This document shows, in pieces, positions 1-7,300 of a DNA stretch of 13,314 bases (the first letter of the stretch is position 1; every line of letters begins with the position of its first letter). The notes beneath the pieces are model-generated. The model was not told the origin of the DNA. It ran no database searches and was given only the letters and a program-made list of their open reading frames with translations. Made by a program: the position numbers and the translations under genes. Where the stretch lies: assembly GCA_028714055.1 (NCBI GenBank), contig JAQTNB010000007.1, forward strand, positions 1-13,314, read 5' to 3'. Source of the DNA: Candidatus Omnitrophota bacterium (GTDB taxonomy: Bacteria > Omnitrophota > Gorgyraeia > Gygaellales > Profunditerraquicolaceae).

Positions 1-1050
1 TATAAACATTCCGTGCACCAAAAATCCGAATTTTCGGAATATTCTCGCGAGCTCCAGCATCTCTTTAGGCCTCAGACATTTATTCATTGCTTTCAATTCT
101 TCCTCAATGGGAGATTCAAACCCTATAGCCACCGTATTGATCCCCGCCTGGCGCATGGCAGAGAGCAATTCCGGGTCTTTTGCCTTATCCAGCCTTATCT
201 GAACGGTCACATCCAGCCTTTTACCTACGCTGCCCTGGTAATCCCTGAGCATGTGGCAAAAACGTATCGTCTCATCGCGATACTGGCCGAAAAGGTCATC
301 CACGATAAAGAAGTGTTTGGCGTCGCGCGTTTCCAGAAGGAAGCTTATATCTTCAAGGAGCCGTTCGGGAGACGCGCACCTGGGCTTGCCCTTGACCGTG
401 CAAAACTCGCAATCCATGCCGCAGCCGCGGATCCTGCCGACAGGATAAAGTTTTATCCTGGCATAGCGCACGAGCGAGAAATCCGGATGAGGCAATGTGT
501 CAAAATCCGTGATCGGTTCCCGTGGCCCGGTAAAGACAACCTCTCCGTCCTTAAGATACGCGATCCCTTTGACCTGCCGCACATCCTTGTTCCCCTCCAG
601 GGCCCTCAGAAGCTCTTTGATGGTTATCTCCCCTTCCCCCATCACCACATAATCAATATTGGAATGCAGGGCATCGGATATGTTCTCCCGGGCAAAATGC
701 TGGCCTCCCGCAACGGTTATCACACCCTTCTCTTTATAAAAACGGGCTATCTCATACAGGCGGGGCGCGGTGCTGGTAAGCCCGCCGTATAAACCCAGCA
801 CGTCCACGGGCCGCAGCTGCTGCAGGAATTCATGGTCCGCGCCTCCGTTCTCGCCCTTAGGCCCGTATTGCCGCAGGTTATTCTCATCAATGACTTCCGT
901 ATCCCAACCCTCCATCTCATTCACGCTGCTTGCGATGCACACCGGCCCTAATGCCGTGGTTATGTTGGCTACGTTAGAATAAATATTGAAAGCCGGGTAT
1001 GCCGGGATAACCAGCCTGAACCTTCTTCTTTTCCCGGAAAAATTATCCAT
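1..1050 (-). CDS. B12-binding radical SAM protein (3' end cut by window)
   Basis: The visible 350 residues fit a cobalamin-binding domain (about 10-175) followed by a radical SAM barrel. The first domain contains the GGQHFA stretch (115-120) and the YVVMGEGE stretch (134-141), both typical of class B B12/radical SAM enzymes. The SAM cluster motif is CX3CX2C at C210, C214 and C217. The frame is still open at base 1, so the C-terminus is missing. Start: ATG at 1050 with GGAG nine bases upstream; it follows the stop of the preceding GT-C gene by a single base, so translation is probably coupled. Family members carry out methylations, cyclisations or other radical chemistry on lipids, sugars, peptides or cofactors, using cobalamin and a 4Fe-4S cluster in the cytoplasm. 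The position behind glycosyltransferases suggests action on a glycan or lipid. The family call is firm; the substrate is unknown. Confidence 0.88.
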   Translation of the reverse strand, partial: MDNFSGKRRRFRLVIPAYPAFNIYSNVANITTALGPVCIASSVNEMEGWDTEVIDENNLRQYGPKGENGGADHEFLQQLRPVDVLGLYGGLTSTAPRLYEIARFYKEKGVITVAGGQHFARENISDALHSNIDYVVMGEGEITIKELLRALEGNKDVRQVKGIAYLKDGEVVFTGPREPITDFDTLPHPDFSLVRYARIKLYPVGRIRGCGMDCEFCTVKGKPRCASPERLLEDISFLLETRDAKHFFIVDDLFGQYRDETIRFCHMLRDYQGSVGKRLDVTVQIRLDKAKDPELLSAMRQAGINTVAIGFESPIEEELKAMNKCLRPKEMLELARIFRKFGFLVHGMFI

Positions 1051-1051
1051 T

Positions 1052-2674
1052 TTATCTCACTCCTTCATAATCTGCATTGTGTTTAAAATAAACAGTCCCG
1101 ACAACGCCTCCCTGGCGGCGGATCTCATAGGCCTTTACAAAACCTTCCTCCTTTAAGACGCGCGAAGCCTCTAAAAATTCCGCGGAGACCTCCGGCCTGA
1201 CCCAGGAACGGTCATACGGGATAAACACAAAATAGCCTCCCCGAGAATAATCCCCCGCGTCCCAGAGGCGCGCCTTAAAGTCCCGGCGGGTAAGCTGATA
1301 TCGCAGATGCTCAAGGCGCGGATAAACCCACACCCGCGATCCGGGTTGCGCGTTTTTGTCCAGCCACGCTGCCATCTCCCTGAAAGACGCCAGCCACTGA
1401 TCAAAGCTGTAAGGAACCCGTAAGTCCTGAGCGCCCCTGAGCCCTCCGACAAGCGGAGAAAAATACGTCCTTTCATACGGATGCGTAGCCGCTATGCCCC
1501 ATATGTTTTCCAGAAGCATGGCGCAAAGAAGCAGATAAAACCATTTTACCCGCAGGCGGCGCATCCGTAAAGCAATGAATTTTGCGGCGCGCCTGGCCCC
1601 CAGTACTGAAATGACCGCGGCAGCCGGCAGGACATACAAAAAATGCCTGATCCCGTCGTAATGGTTGGCATAAGGCAGGCAGTGGCGCAATATGGGTAGC
1701 AAAAACCACGACGCCAGAAGTATGTCCGTATATCTGCGGCGCCGTGAAACTACTTTTAAACCTAACAACCCCAGGAGCGTAAAGAAGAAAAACAATACCG
1801 GCGCGGTCAGGAAAAACTGGATAGGCGCGTATAAATTCCAGGTGATCCACGGCCGCAAGCCCACCTTTAACAGATAAAGACCCATACCGGAGAAAAACCA
1901 CTGCCTTGAATCCCCGGGAGCCCACAACGGAGGAAAGAGAAAAATAATAAAAATACCCGCGCCCAGTAACCCCGCTGCCAAATGCCATCTTAAACCTCGG
2001 AGCCTTGCGAAAAACCGCTTCCCCTGCATGAGGCCAAGGAAACCAAAGAGCGCGAAAAGCAAGGCGGCGTCAAATTTCGTAGCCAAGGCGCAGGCCGCGA
2101 AGAAAACAGCCGTATAAAAATCGCGCAGCCTTCCCCGGCGCTGCCAATATCCCCATGCCAAAAGCGCTATGCCAAAAAAAGCAGTTAAGGGAGCGTCTTT
2201 AATATTACTGAGTGCCTCGCCGAAAAACCGCGGTAAGGTCAAAAGCAGGAGCCATGAACATATGCTTACTCCCCTGCCCCACAGCCGCCTGCCGTAATAA
2301 TAGAATAAGACCCCGAAGAGCGCAGTTAATAAAGGGGCGATGGCATGATGCGCCGCCACAGGGCCAAGCAAGCGGGCTTTTTGGAAAAAACCCTCGCAGG
2401 TAAATGCCGACAATATATTAGCCAGGGGCCATATGCCGAAAGGCGTGGATTTAAGGAACTCGTTGTAATAGGCGGCCCCGTGCGACTCAATTTCCGGAAG
2501 GCTGTCCTGAATGTCCAAATGGCCGCTGCGGTAAAAATGCAGGTATTTATGCCCGATGCCGAAATTCTCCGGATCGTCAAAAAAAAGCCCGTAATCGCCG
2601 ATCAAAACGAAGCCCGCGGCCAGAAAGCTTACTGCGAAAAAACCTACGCATAAACGCCATTGCCAAGGCTTCAC
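1052..2674 (-). CDS. GT-C membrane glycosyltransferase (GT39/ArnT-like), GTG start
   Basis: This is a hydrophobic protein of 540 residues. An N-terminal membrane helix is followed by an extracytoplasmic loop carrying the acidic pair D33-D34 (FFDDPEN), as expected for GT-C enzymes using polyprenyl-phosphate sugars. Many hydrophobic segments follow to about residue 395. A soluble C-terminal region then begins with HPYERTYFSPLVGG at about 398, a motif recurrent in GT39-like bacterial proteins. The open frame could begin at a GTG at 2707, but that overlaps the upstream GT2 by 37 bases. GTG at 2674 overlaps its TGA as GTGA and has GGGAGG four bases upstream, so I prefer it. The inferred role is to transfer a sugar from a lipid carrier outside the cytoplasmic membrane, perhaps using the donor made by the neighbouring GT2. 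Acceptor and sugar are unknown. Confidence 0.85.
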   Translation of the reverse strand: MKPWQWRLCVGFFAVSFLAAGFVLIGDYGLFFDDPENFGIGHKYLHFYRSGHLDIQDSLPEIESHGAAYYNEFLKSTPFGIWPLANILSAFTCEGFFQKARLLGPVAAHHAIAPLLTALFGVLFYYYGRRLWGRGVSICSWLLLLTLPRFFGEALSNIKDAPLTAFFGIALLAWGYWQRRGRLRDFYTAVFFAACALATKFDAALLFALFGFLGLMQGKRFFARLRGLRWHLAAGLLGAGIFIIFLFPPLWAPGDSRQWFFSGMGLYLLKVGLRPWITWNLYAPIQFFLTAPVLFFFFTLLGLLGLKVVSRRRRYTDILLASWFLLPILRHCLPYANHYDGIRHFLYVLPAAAVISVLGARRAAKFIALRMRRLRVKWFYLLLCAMLLENIWGIAATHPYERTYFSPLVGGLRGAQDLRVPYSFDQWLASFREMAAWLDKNAQPGSRVWVYPRLEHLRYQLTRRDFKARLWDAGDYSRGGYFVFIPYDRSWVRPEVSAEFLEASRVLKEEGFVKAYEIRRQGGVVGTVYFKHNADYEGVR

Positions 2675-3381
2675 AATACCTCCCGCAGAGACTTTCTCCA
2701 GCGCCACAACTGCCTAAAGCCCCGCGCTGAAAAACTTACAAGCCTTCCCACCCCTGCCAGGGATTCATGCCCGGTGAGGCGCGGCCGGTGGGTAACCGGC
2801 ACCTCCAGGATCCTCAATTTCTTCTTTTTTGCCAGCAGCGCCAGAAAAATACTGGGGGTCAGGGCATCCGGAGGGATCTCCTTTAAAAGCTCTGACAAGA
2901 GGCCCCTTCGTATCAGGCGGAAAGGGCAATTGGCATCGCGCAGCCACACCCCAAAAAGCGCGGCGTTCACCAGGCGGATGAACTGCGAGAGGACCTTACG
3001 GTGCAAGCGGTCCTGGCGAGAACGCCGGTATCCCAGGATATAATCGGCAGAATCCCTGCTTTCGTAAAGCCCGGCAAAATCATCCGGGTCAAATTGGCCG
3101 TCGCTATCCACCTGAAATACAAAATCTTTGGAGCAAAGCGCGTAACCCCGCATGACCGTGGGGCCGTATCCCATATTGGTATCGCTACGGTAAACCTTAA
3201 GCCGCGGCAGCAGCGCGGCCAGGCGGACAAGTATCTCCGATGAACCGTCAAGGCTGTTGTCATCAACGACAATAAATTCAAAATCCGGATCAAGCGCCTC
3301 CAGGCGTTCATAATAAGCCTTTACTTCCCGCTCCAGGACGTCCTTTTCATTGAAACAAGGCATCACCACGGAAACCGGCAT
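2671..3381 (-). CDS. GT2 family glycosyltransferase, DPM1-like polyprenyl-phosphate sugar synthase
   Basis: This 236-residue protein has a GT-A fold signature. A PCFNE segment lies near residue 8, VVDDNSLDGS at 38-47 binds the nucleotide, and the metal-binding and acidic stretch is DSDGQFDPDD (92-101). A conserved RLIRRG stretch lies in the second half. It resembles dolichol-phosphate mannose synthase and bacterial undecaprenyl-phosphate glycosyltransferases of the short type: no C-terminal membrane helices are visible, so it is probably peripheral on the cytoplasmic face. Expected reaction: NDP-sugar + polyprenyl phosphate gives polyprenyl-phosphate sugar. Its start follows the preceding flavoprotein stop by three bases, with GGAG ten bases upstream, and its TGA overlaps the GTG of the GT-C gene. 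That layout suggests it supplies the donor for that enzyme. The family is certain; the sugar is not known. Confidence 0.9.
   Translation of the reverse strand: MPVSVVMPCFNEKDVLEREVKAYYERLEALDPDFEFIVVDDNSLDGSSEILVRLAALLPRLKVYRSDTNMGYGPTVMRGYALCSKDFVFQVDSDGQFDPDDFAGLYESRDSADYILGYRRSRQDRLHRKVLSQFIRLVNAALFGVWLRDANCPFRLIRRGLLSELLKEIPPDALTPSIFLALLAKKKKLRILEVPVTHRPRLTGHESLAGVGRLVSFSARGFRQLWRWRKSLREVL
2679..2684 (-). promoter_or_regulatory. Shine-Dalgarno deciding the GTG start at 2674
   Basis: GGGAGG at 2684-2679 lies four bases before a GTG (2674-2672) whose last two bases begin the TGA of the GT2 gene (2673-2671). This favours a coupled GTG start over the more upstream GTG at 2707. Confidence 0.75.
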
Positions 3382-3384
3382 ACG

Positions 3385-4734
3385 TTATATTCTCCAGGTT
3401 GTTTCGGGTTCCCCAGTTACCAGGCGCCCGGCGATCTCCTGCCCCTGGCGGAAACAATCGTCCATATTCCCGATCGCGTATCTCCATCCCCCGAACCTTC
3501 CGCGCGAATAGATACCCAGGGATTCAAGCCTCCGGTGCGCGCCGGATAAGGCCGGGCGGCCGCCTAAAACAGCGAGGGGATAGGCATAGGGGATATCTTT
3601 TACAAATACGGACACCACCTTACCGCGGTCCTGCGAGGATATTAAACCGCACTCCTGGAGCCCCGCGATCACGTCATCTGCTACCCTGCCGTCCTGCGGG
3701 GCATTTCCCTGCGCATACGAGAGCTCGCAAAGAAAAGCCGAATACGTATCTGCCTCCGGGACCGAGCGGGAAGAAAAATTATTCACGGGCGAAACGCGAA
3801 AGAATGGAAGCTTTGGCTGGGAAAAATACGCCCAATGCCAGGGATGCGCGCACGGAAGGCGAAGGCCGATACCGACAGCCTTTAAAGATGTATACCGAAA
3901 GGACCCTTCCTTGCCTCCTGCTCCCCGGGCTCCGGAAATTTCCAGCAGCCGGTCCAGCGGCATGGTATTGATCAAAAAATCATAGCTATCGCTGCGGCTG
4001 TCTTGCAGGAACACCTTTTTTGCGGCAGTATCAATGCCGACTACCTCGGCGGAATACCGGATCTTTGACGACAGGGGGCCTGCTAATTCCCGGAATATAC
4101 TTCCGATCCCGTGTTCTTTAGGATAGAAAAAACGCGCATTCAATCCCCAGTCATTTTTGGCCCGGCGCGCGCAAATCTGCAAAAACACCTCTCCCAGCGA
4201 AAGCAGGCTGACCCTGGGCATGATCTCATCTGCTTCCAGCTGATCCAAAGGATAACACCATATCTTGCGGTTAAAAGGGAGTAAAAACTGCCTGCCCAGG
4301 CCTTCTCCGAAAGCCTTCATGATCCTGCCCTGCAGAGAAATGTTTTCGTGCGGGGATGCAACCCGGGCTTTAAGCACTCCCAGGACACTCTCCAACGCCT
4401 GCCCGGGAGGAAAGGTATAGATATGGTTCTGAAATGGATACGGGATCCATCTTCCGAAAGCCCATACCAGGGCTTTGCGATGACGCGGCAAGAGGCCTGC
4501 TTGAGGACAATTCCTGTGGATAAACTCTAAGAAATCTTTTCCTGCCGCGGCTATGACATGGACACCCTGGTCCCAGGTAAACCCCTCTTTGTCGGTAAAA
4601 CTGGCGCACAAGCCGCCGGGGCGATCGCTCGCCTCATAGAGCTGAAAGTTTTCATACCCTAAGGCGCGCAAACGCCAGGCCGCGCCCAGGCCCGCAGGGC
4701 CTGCTCCGATAATGACGATCCGCCCCTGCCCCAT
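3385..4734 (-). CDS. FAD-dependent oxidoreductase, UDP-galactopyranose mutase/protoporphyrinogen oxidase-like (second copy)
   Basis: The 449-residue product opens with a Rossmann FAD-binding motif, IIGAGPAG (8-15), with the acidic ribose-binding residue in LYEASDRPGG (33-42). Later features shared with the flavoprotein at 7301-8704 include an IPYPF segment, LPFNRKIW in the middle, NTMPLDRL, and a closing FGGWRYAIGNMDD segment, where Glf-type and amine-oxidase-like flavoproteins close the FAD site. A 28-residue N-terminal extension is possible but would run into the upstream radical SAM gene. The ATG at 4734 overlaps that gene's stop as TGATG and has GAGG seven bases upstream, so it is chosen. 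Members of this superfamily isomerise or oxidise sugars, carotenoids or polyprenoids. In this cluster, modification of a nucleotide sugar or lipid-linked sugar is plausible. It is not a confident UDP-galactopyranose mutase. Confidence 0.82.
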   Translation of the reverse strand: MGQGRIVIIGAGPAGLGAAWRLRALGYENFQLYEASDRPGGLCASFTDKEGFTWDQGVHVIAAAGKDFLEFIHRNCPQAGLLPRHRKALVWAFGRWIPYPFQNHIYTFPPGQALESVLGVLKARVASPHENISLQGRIMKAFGEGLGRQFLLPFNRKIWCYPLDQLEADEIMPRVSLLSLGEVFLQICARRAKNDWGLNARFFYPKEHGIGSIFRELAGPLSSKIRYSAEVVGIDTAAKKVFLQDSRSDSYDFLINTMPLDRLLEISGARGAGGKEGSFRYTSLKAVGIGLRLPCAHPWHWAYFSQPKLPFFRVSPVNNFSSRSVPEADTYSAFLCELSYAQGNAPQDGRVADDVIAGLQECGLISSQDRGKVVSVFVKDIPYAYPLAVLGGRPALSGAHRRLESLGIYSRGRFGGWRYAIGNMDDCFRQGQEIAGRLVTGEPETTWRI

Positions 4735-5735
4735 CAAAGCGCCCTCATCCATTCGGCGATCGAACGCCAGGCAAAAGAAAAAACGTAGTTTGCTTCCAGG
4801 CTGCAGCCGCTCAGGCACGCGCGGCAGCGCGGCATCTTGAGTTTACGGAAACTCTTCCAAAAACCATCCCGCAGGACGTTCAAAGGCTCCATCCTGCCGA
4901 TCATCGGAGAACAAGGATACATGTCGCCGTTGGTATCGATGTTGCAGAATAAGCGCGCGGCCCAGCAGCGCGGAAACCCCGGGACAAGGGCTTCACTAAT
5001 AGTCTCAGGATAACTTTGCCATTTTGCTACGGCATTCAAATACCGTGTTGAAGAGATGATCGGAGCGCCTTTTTTCTTACGCAGCGCAAGATATTCAAAA
5101 ACCCGGCGGTAATCCTGCGGTTTTGCCTGCAGCCTTTCATCCGAGCCTACCTGCGGAGGATGATACGGAACCTGGAAAAGGGTCTCAAAACCGTATTCCT
5201 CCGCCTTGTTGAGCACAAAATCAACCGAGTTGATATTGTGGCGGGTCAACACCGTCAACGTCCATACGGGGATCCTGCGGCCGATAAATTCAACGGCGCT
5301 GAAAAACTTATCATACGCGCCGGGCTCCCTGTTGGTATCATGGACGTTCTTTTCTCCGTCAAAACTGGAGATAATGAAATCCAAATTCTTTATATCTTCA
5401 AAGCGTTCGGGGATAAGGTAACCGTTGGTATCAATATTGACATACATCCCTTTTGCTTTGGCATGATCAATGAGTGTGCCGATATCGTCCCTTAAGAGCG
5501 GCTCTCCTCCCCAGAGGCTCAGCTTACGCACGCCAGCTGAGCCCATCTGAGAGATAAGGCCCAGGAGCTCGCCGGTCGTCATCTCCTTTTGCCTGCGCAA
5601 AGGGATGTCGCAATACCAGCACTTGGAATTGCAGCGGTTGGTCACCGAAAGCATGACGCTTACCGGTACCCTCTGAGAGAAGATATTTGCTCTCATTGCC
5701 CCCATCCCCATTGCTGCAATCTGGCTTAACACCAT
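4734..5735 (-). CDS. Radical SAM enzyme with SPASM-like C-terminal cysteines
   Basis: The 333-residue protein has the radical SAM cluster motif CX3CX2C at C35, C39 and C42 (CNSKCWYC), then a GGEP motif in LWGGEPLLRDD and a DTNGYLI strand. The C-terminal part carries six further cysteines at C257, C264, C275, C304, C307 and C311. Their pattern, including the DTNGDMYPC segment, suggests a SPASM or twitch domain with at least one auxiliary iron-sulfur cluster. SPASM proteins modify peptides, proteins or sugars by hydrogen abstraction with SAM. No small precursor peptide gene is visible beside it, and its neighbours are glycosyltransferases and flavoproteins, so a carbohydrate or lipid substrate is the better guess. 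The ATG at 5735 lies two bases after the preceding stop, with AAGG eight bases upstream. The family is firm; the reaction is unknown. Confidence 0.87.
   Translation of the reverse strand: MVLSQIAAMGMGAMRANIFSQRVPVSVMLSVTNRCNSKCWYCDIPLRRQKEMTTGELLGLISQMGSAGVRKLSLWGGEPLLRDDIGTLIDHAKAKGMYVNIDTNGYLIPERFEDIKNLDFIISSFDGEKNVHDTNREPGAYDKFFSAVEFIGRRIPVWTLTVLTRHNINSVDFVLNKAEEYGFETLFQVPYHPPQVGSDERLQAKPQDYRRVFEYLALRKKKGAPIISSTRYLNAVAKWQSYPETISEALVPGFPRCWAARLFCNIDTNGDMYPCSPMIGRMEPLNVLRDGFWKSFRKLKMPRCRACLSGCSLEANYVFSFAWRSIAEWMRAL
4743..4746 (-). promoter_or_regulatory. Shine-Dalgarno for the coupled ATG at 4734
   Basis: GAGG at 4746-4743 is seven bases before the ATG at 4734-4732. The ATG shares its A with the TGA (4736-4734) of the radical SAM gene. 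This supports the shorter start rather than the frame opening at 4818. Confidence 0.6.
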
Positions 5736-5737
5736 AC

Positions 5738-7285
5738 TTATTGCCTTCTATCCTCAAGCTTATCTTTCCTGACGTAATATCGGTTTGTCCCGATCCATTT
5801 CAAAGTATAATCTTTCTGCAAAAGCGTCATTATCCGCTTAAAATCATTCCCCGTGATAAGCCGTTTCTGGAAAAGCTCAAGAAGGAAATTCCTGCCCGTA
5901 TGAGAGAACTGCACGACCGCCGGCCTTGCCGCAAGGATCTGCCCTCCCATATCCCTGTCGGTCACGTCGCTGCGTAGCTTAGGGAACCTGGTAATAAGAG
6001 AAAACTGCCAGTAGGAATAAAGCCGAGTGGCATCGCGGCAGAATACCGGATGATACGGCAAGAGAGTAAGGCAGGAATCTCCCGCGGCATATTTGCTTAG
6101 CTCTACCATTATCTCCTTTGTATGGGTAAAACTGAGATTCTTTTCTTCGCGTTCCAGAGAAGTTACATTCACAAAAAACAGGATGCTTAAAAACGAGCCG
6201 GCAATAATGCTGCGCCAACGTGGCGAAAGATTTTTGAGCCCGATACCCGGCAAAGGAATGCCTGCTGCAGCGATAGCACACAGCAAAAGCCAGAATGCCA
6301 GGCTATACGCGCATTCATACTCCACAAAGGTATGTTTCAGCGAACTGGCCGTGCTTAAACAAAAAGCAGCGAGAATCACGAACGCCTTATGGTCGCCCGA
6401 TTCCCGGTAACGGCGCAATAATACGCACGCTCCCCACACCCCGATGCACCCGACCGCAACCGGGATCATAGCGGCAAAAACCAACCTCATCCGGTTAAAG
6501 TCATAGACCCAATAGATGAAATCGCCGACAGTGCCGGTCCGCACAAGATACAGGGCTAATGGGAACACCCCCAAACAAAATCCGAGAAAATAGACAGATA
6601 ATTTAGCAAAACGCAGCCTGCCGCCTGCTTTCATGATCACCAGCGGCGCAAGCAGGAATATCAGATATTGCTTGAATATGAACGATGCCGCTATACCGAA
6701 AGAAACACCGGCAAAAAAAGACGGCGATACCCTCTTTCCCGGTATCCCCAAACACAGGTAAACGCACAGCAGAAGGAAAATAATCATGAAGAGGTCCGGC
6801 CGCAGGCGCAGGAATTCTGCCATGCTGCTTGATGCAAAGACGATAAGCATATACATGGAAAAGCGCGCCTCCCCCTGCCATACCCTGCGGGCAATCTTCC
6901 AGCCGACATATACGGCAATGACCGCCAAAAAAGCAGAAAATACCCTCGCTAATTCAAAAACAAATCCCGAAGGTTTCAAGAATTTAAATGCAGGCGCGCA
7001 TACTATCCAAAACAGCGGCGCATGATGCTGCCAGAAATCCTTAAAAGGCGTAAGCCCTGAATAAACCATCCAGGAACAATGCAGGTGCTCAAGCTCATCA
7101 TGGCCTATGGGTGCTATCCTCCACCACATCAAAATCAACGCCACGGAAAAGACAAGCGGTGGCACAAGAAGGTCTTTCCTTCCCCTCGTAATGCAATAAT
7201 ACACCCAGGCGCTGCTGCCTGCAAAAAGAAGCAGGAATAAAAACAGGTTATAAAGATCGATAAAATAAAAAAACACGTTGATCAT
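5738..7285 (-). CDS. GT-C membrane glycosyltransferase (GT39-like)
   Basis: The 515-residue product has an N-terminal helix (about 5-30), a second helix near 40-55, then an extracytoplasmic loop with the acidic pair D63-E64 in GHDELEHLH and the stretch PFKDFWQHHAPLFW (80-93). This arrangement is typical of PMT-like GT-C enzymes, where the acidic residues are catalytic. Many further hydrophobic segments run to about residue 375, followed by a soluble C-terminal domain. It should take a sugar from a polyprenyl-phosphate donor and attach it to a glycan, lipid or protein on the outer side of the membrane. The start at 7285 has AAAGGAG about ten bases upstream and lies 15 bases after the stop of the preceding flavoprotein gene. 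It is not closely similar to the GT-C gene at 1052-2674 except in architecture, so the two probably act at different steps. Confidence 0.85.
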   Translation of the reverse strand: MINVFFYFIDLYNLFLFLLLFAGSSAWVYYCITRGRKDLLVPPLVFSVALILMWWRIAPIGHDELEHLHCSWMVYSGLTPFKDFWQHHAPLFWIVCAPAFKFLKPSGFVFELARVFSAFLAVIAVYVGWKIARRVWQGEARFSMYMLIVFASSSMAEFLRLRPDLFMIIFLLLCVYLCLGIPGKRVSPSFFAGVSFGIAASFIFKQYLIFLLAPLVIMKAGGRLRFAKLSVYFLGFCLGVFPLALYLVRTGTVGDFIYWVYDFNRMRLVFAAMIPVAVGCIGVWGACVLLRRYRESGDHKAFVILAAFCLSTASSLKHTFVEYECAYSLAFWLLLCAIAAAGIPLPGIGLKNLSPRWRSIIAGSFLSILFFVNVTSLEREEKNLSFTHTKEIMVELSKYAAGDSCLTLLPYHPVFCRDATRLYSYWQFSLITRFPKLRSDVTDRDMGGQILAARPAVVQFSHTGRNFLLELFQKRLITGNDFKRIMTLLQKDYTLKWIGTNRYYVRKDKLEDRRQ

Positions 7286-7300
7286 CGCTTCCGCTCTCCT

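Noticed and set aside
13..792. Long plus-strand open frame (259 codons) opposite the B12 radical SAM gene
   Set aside because: The minus strand here encodes a clear cobalamin/radical SAM protein with its motifs. The plus-strand product has no recognisable domain and is a shadow of that gene.
4734..4818. 28-residue N-terminal extension of the second flavoprotein as a signal peptide
   Set aside because: It has a short hydrophobic patch but lies wholly inside the radical SAM gene. The cytoplasmic FAD motif follows, and a better start with stop overlap exists at 4734.
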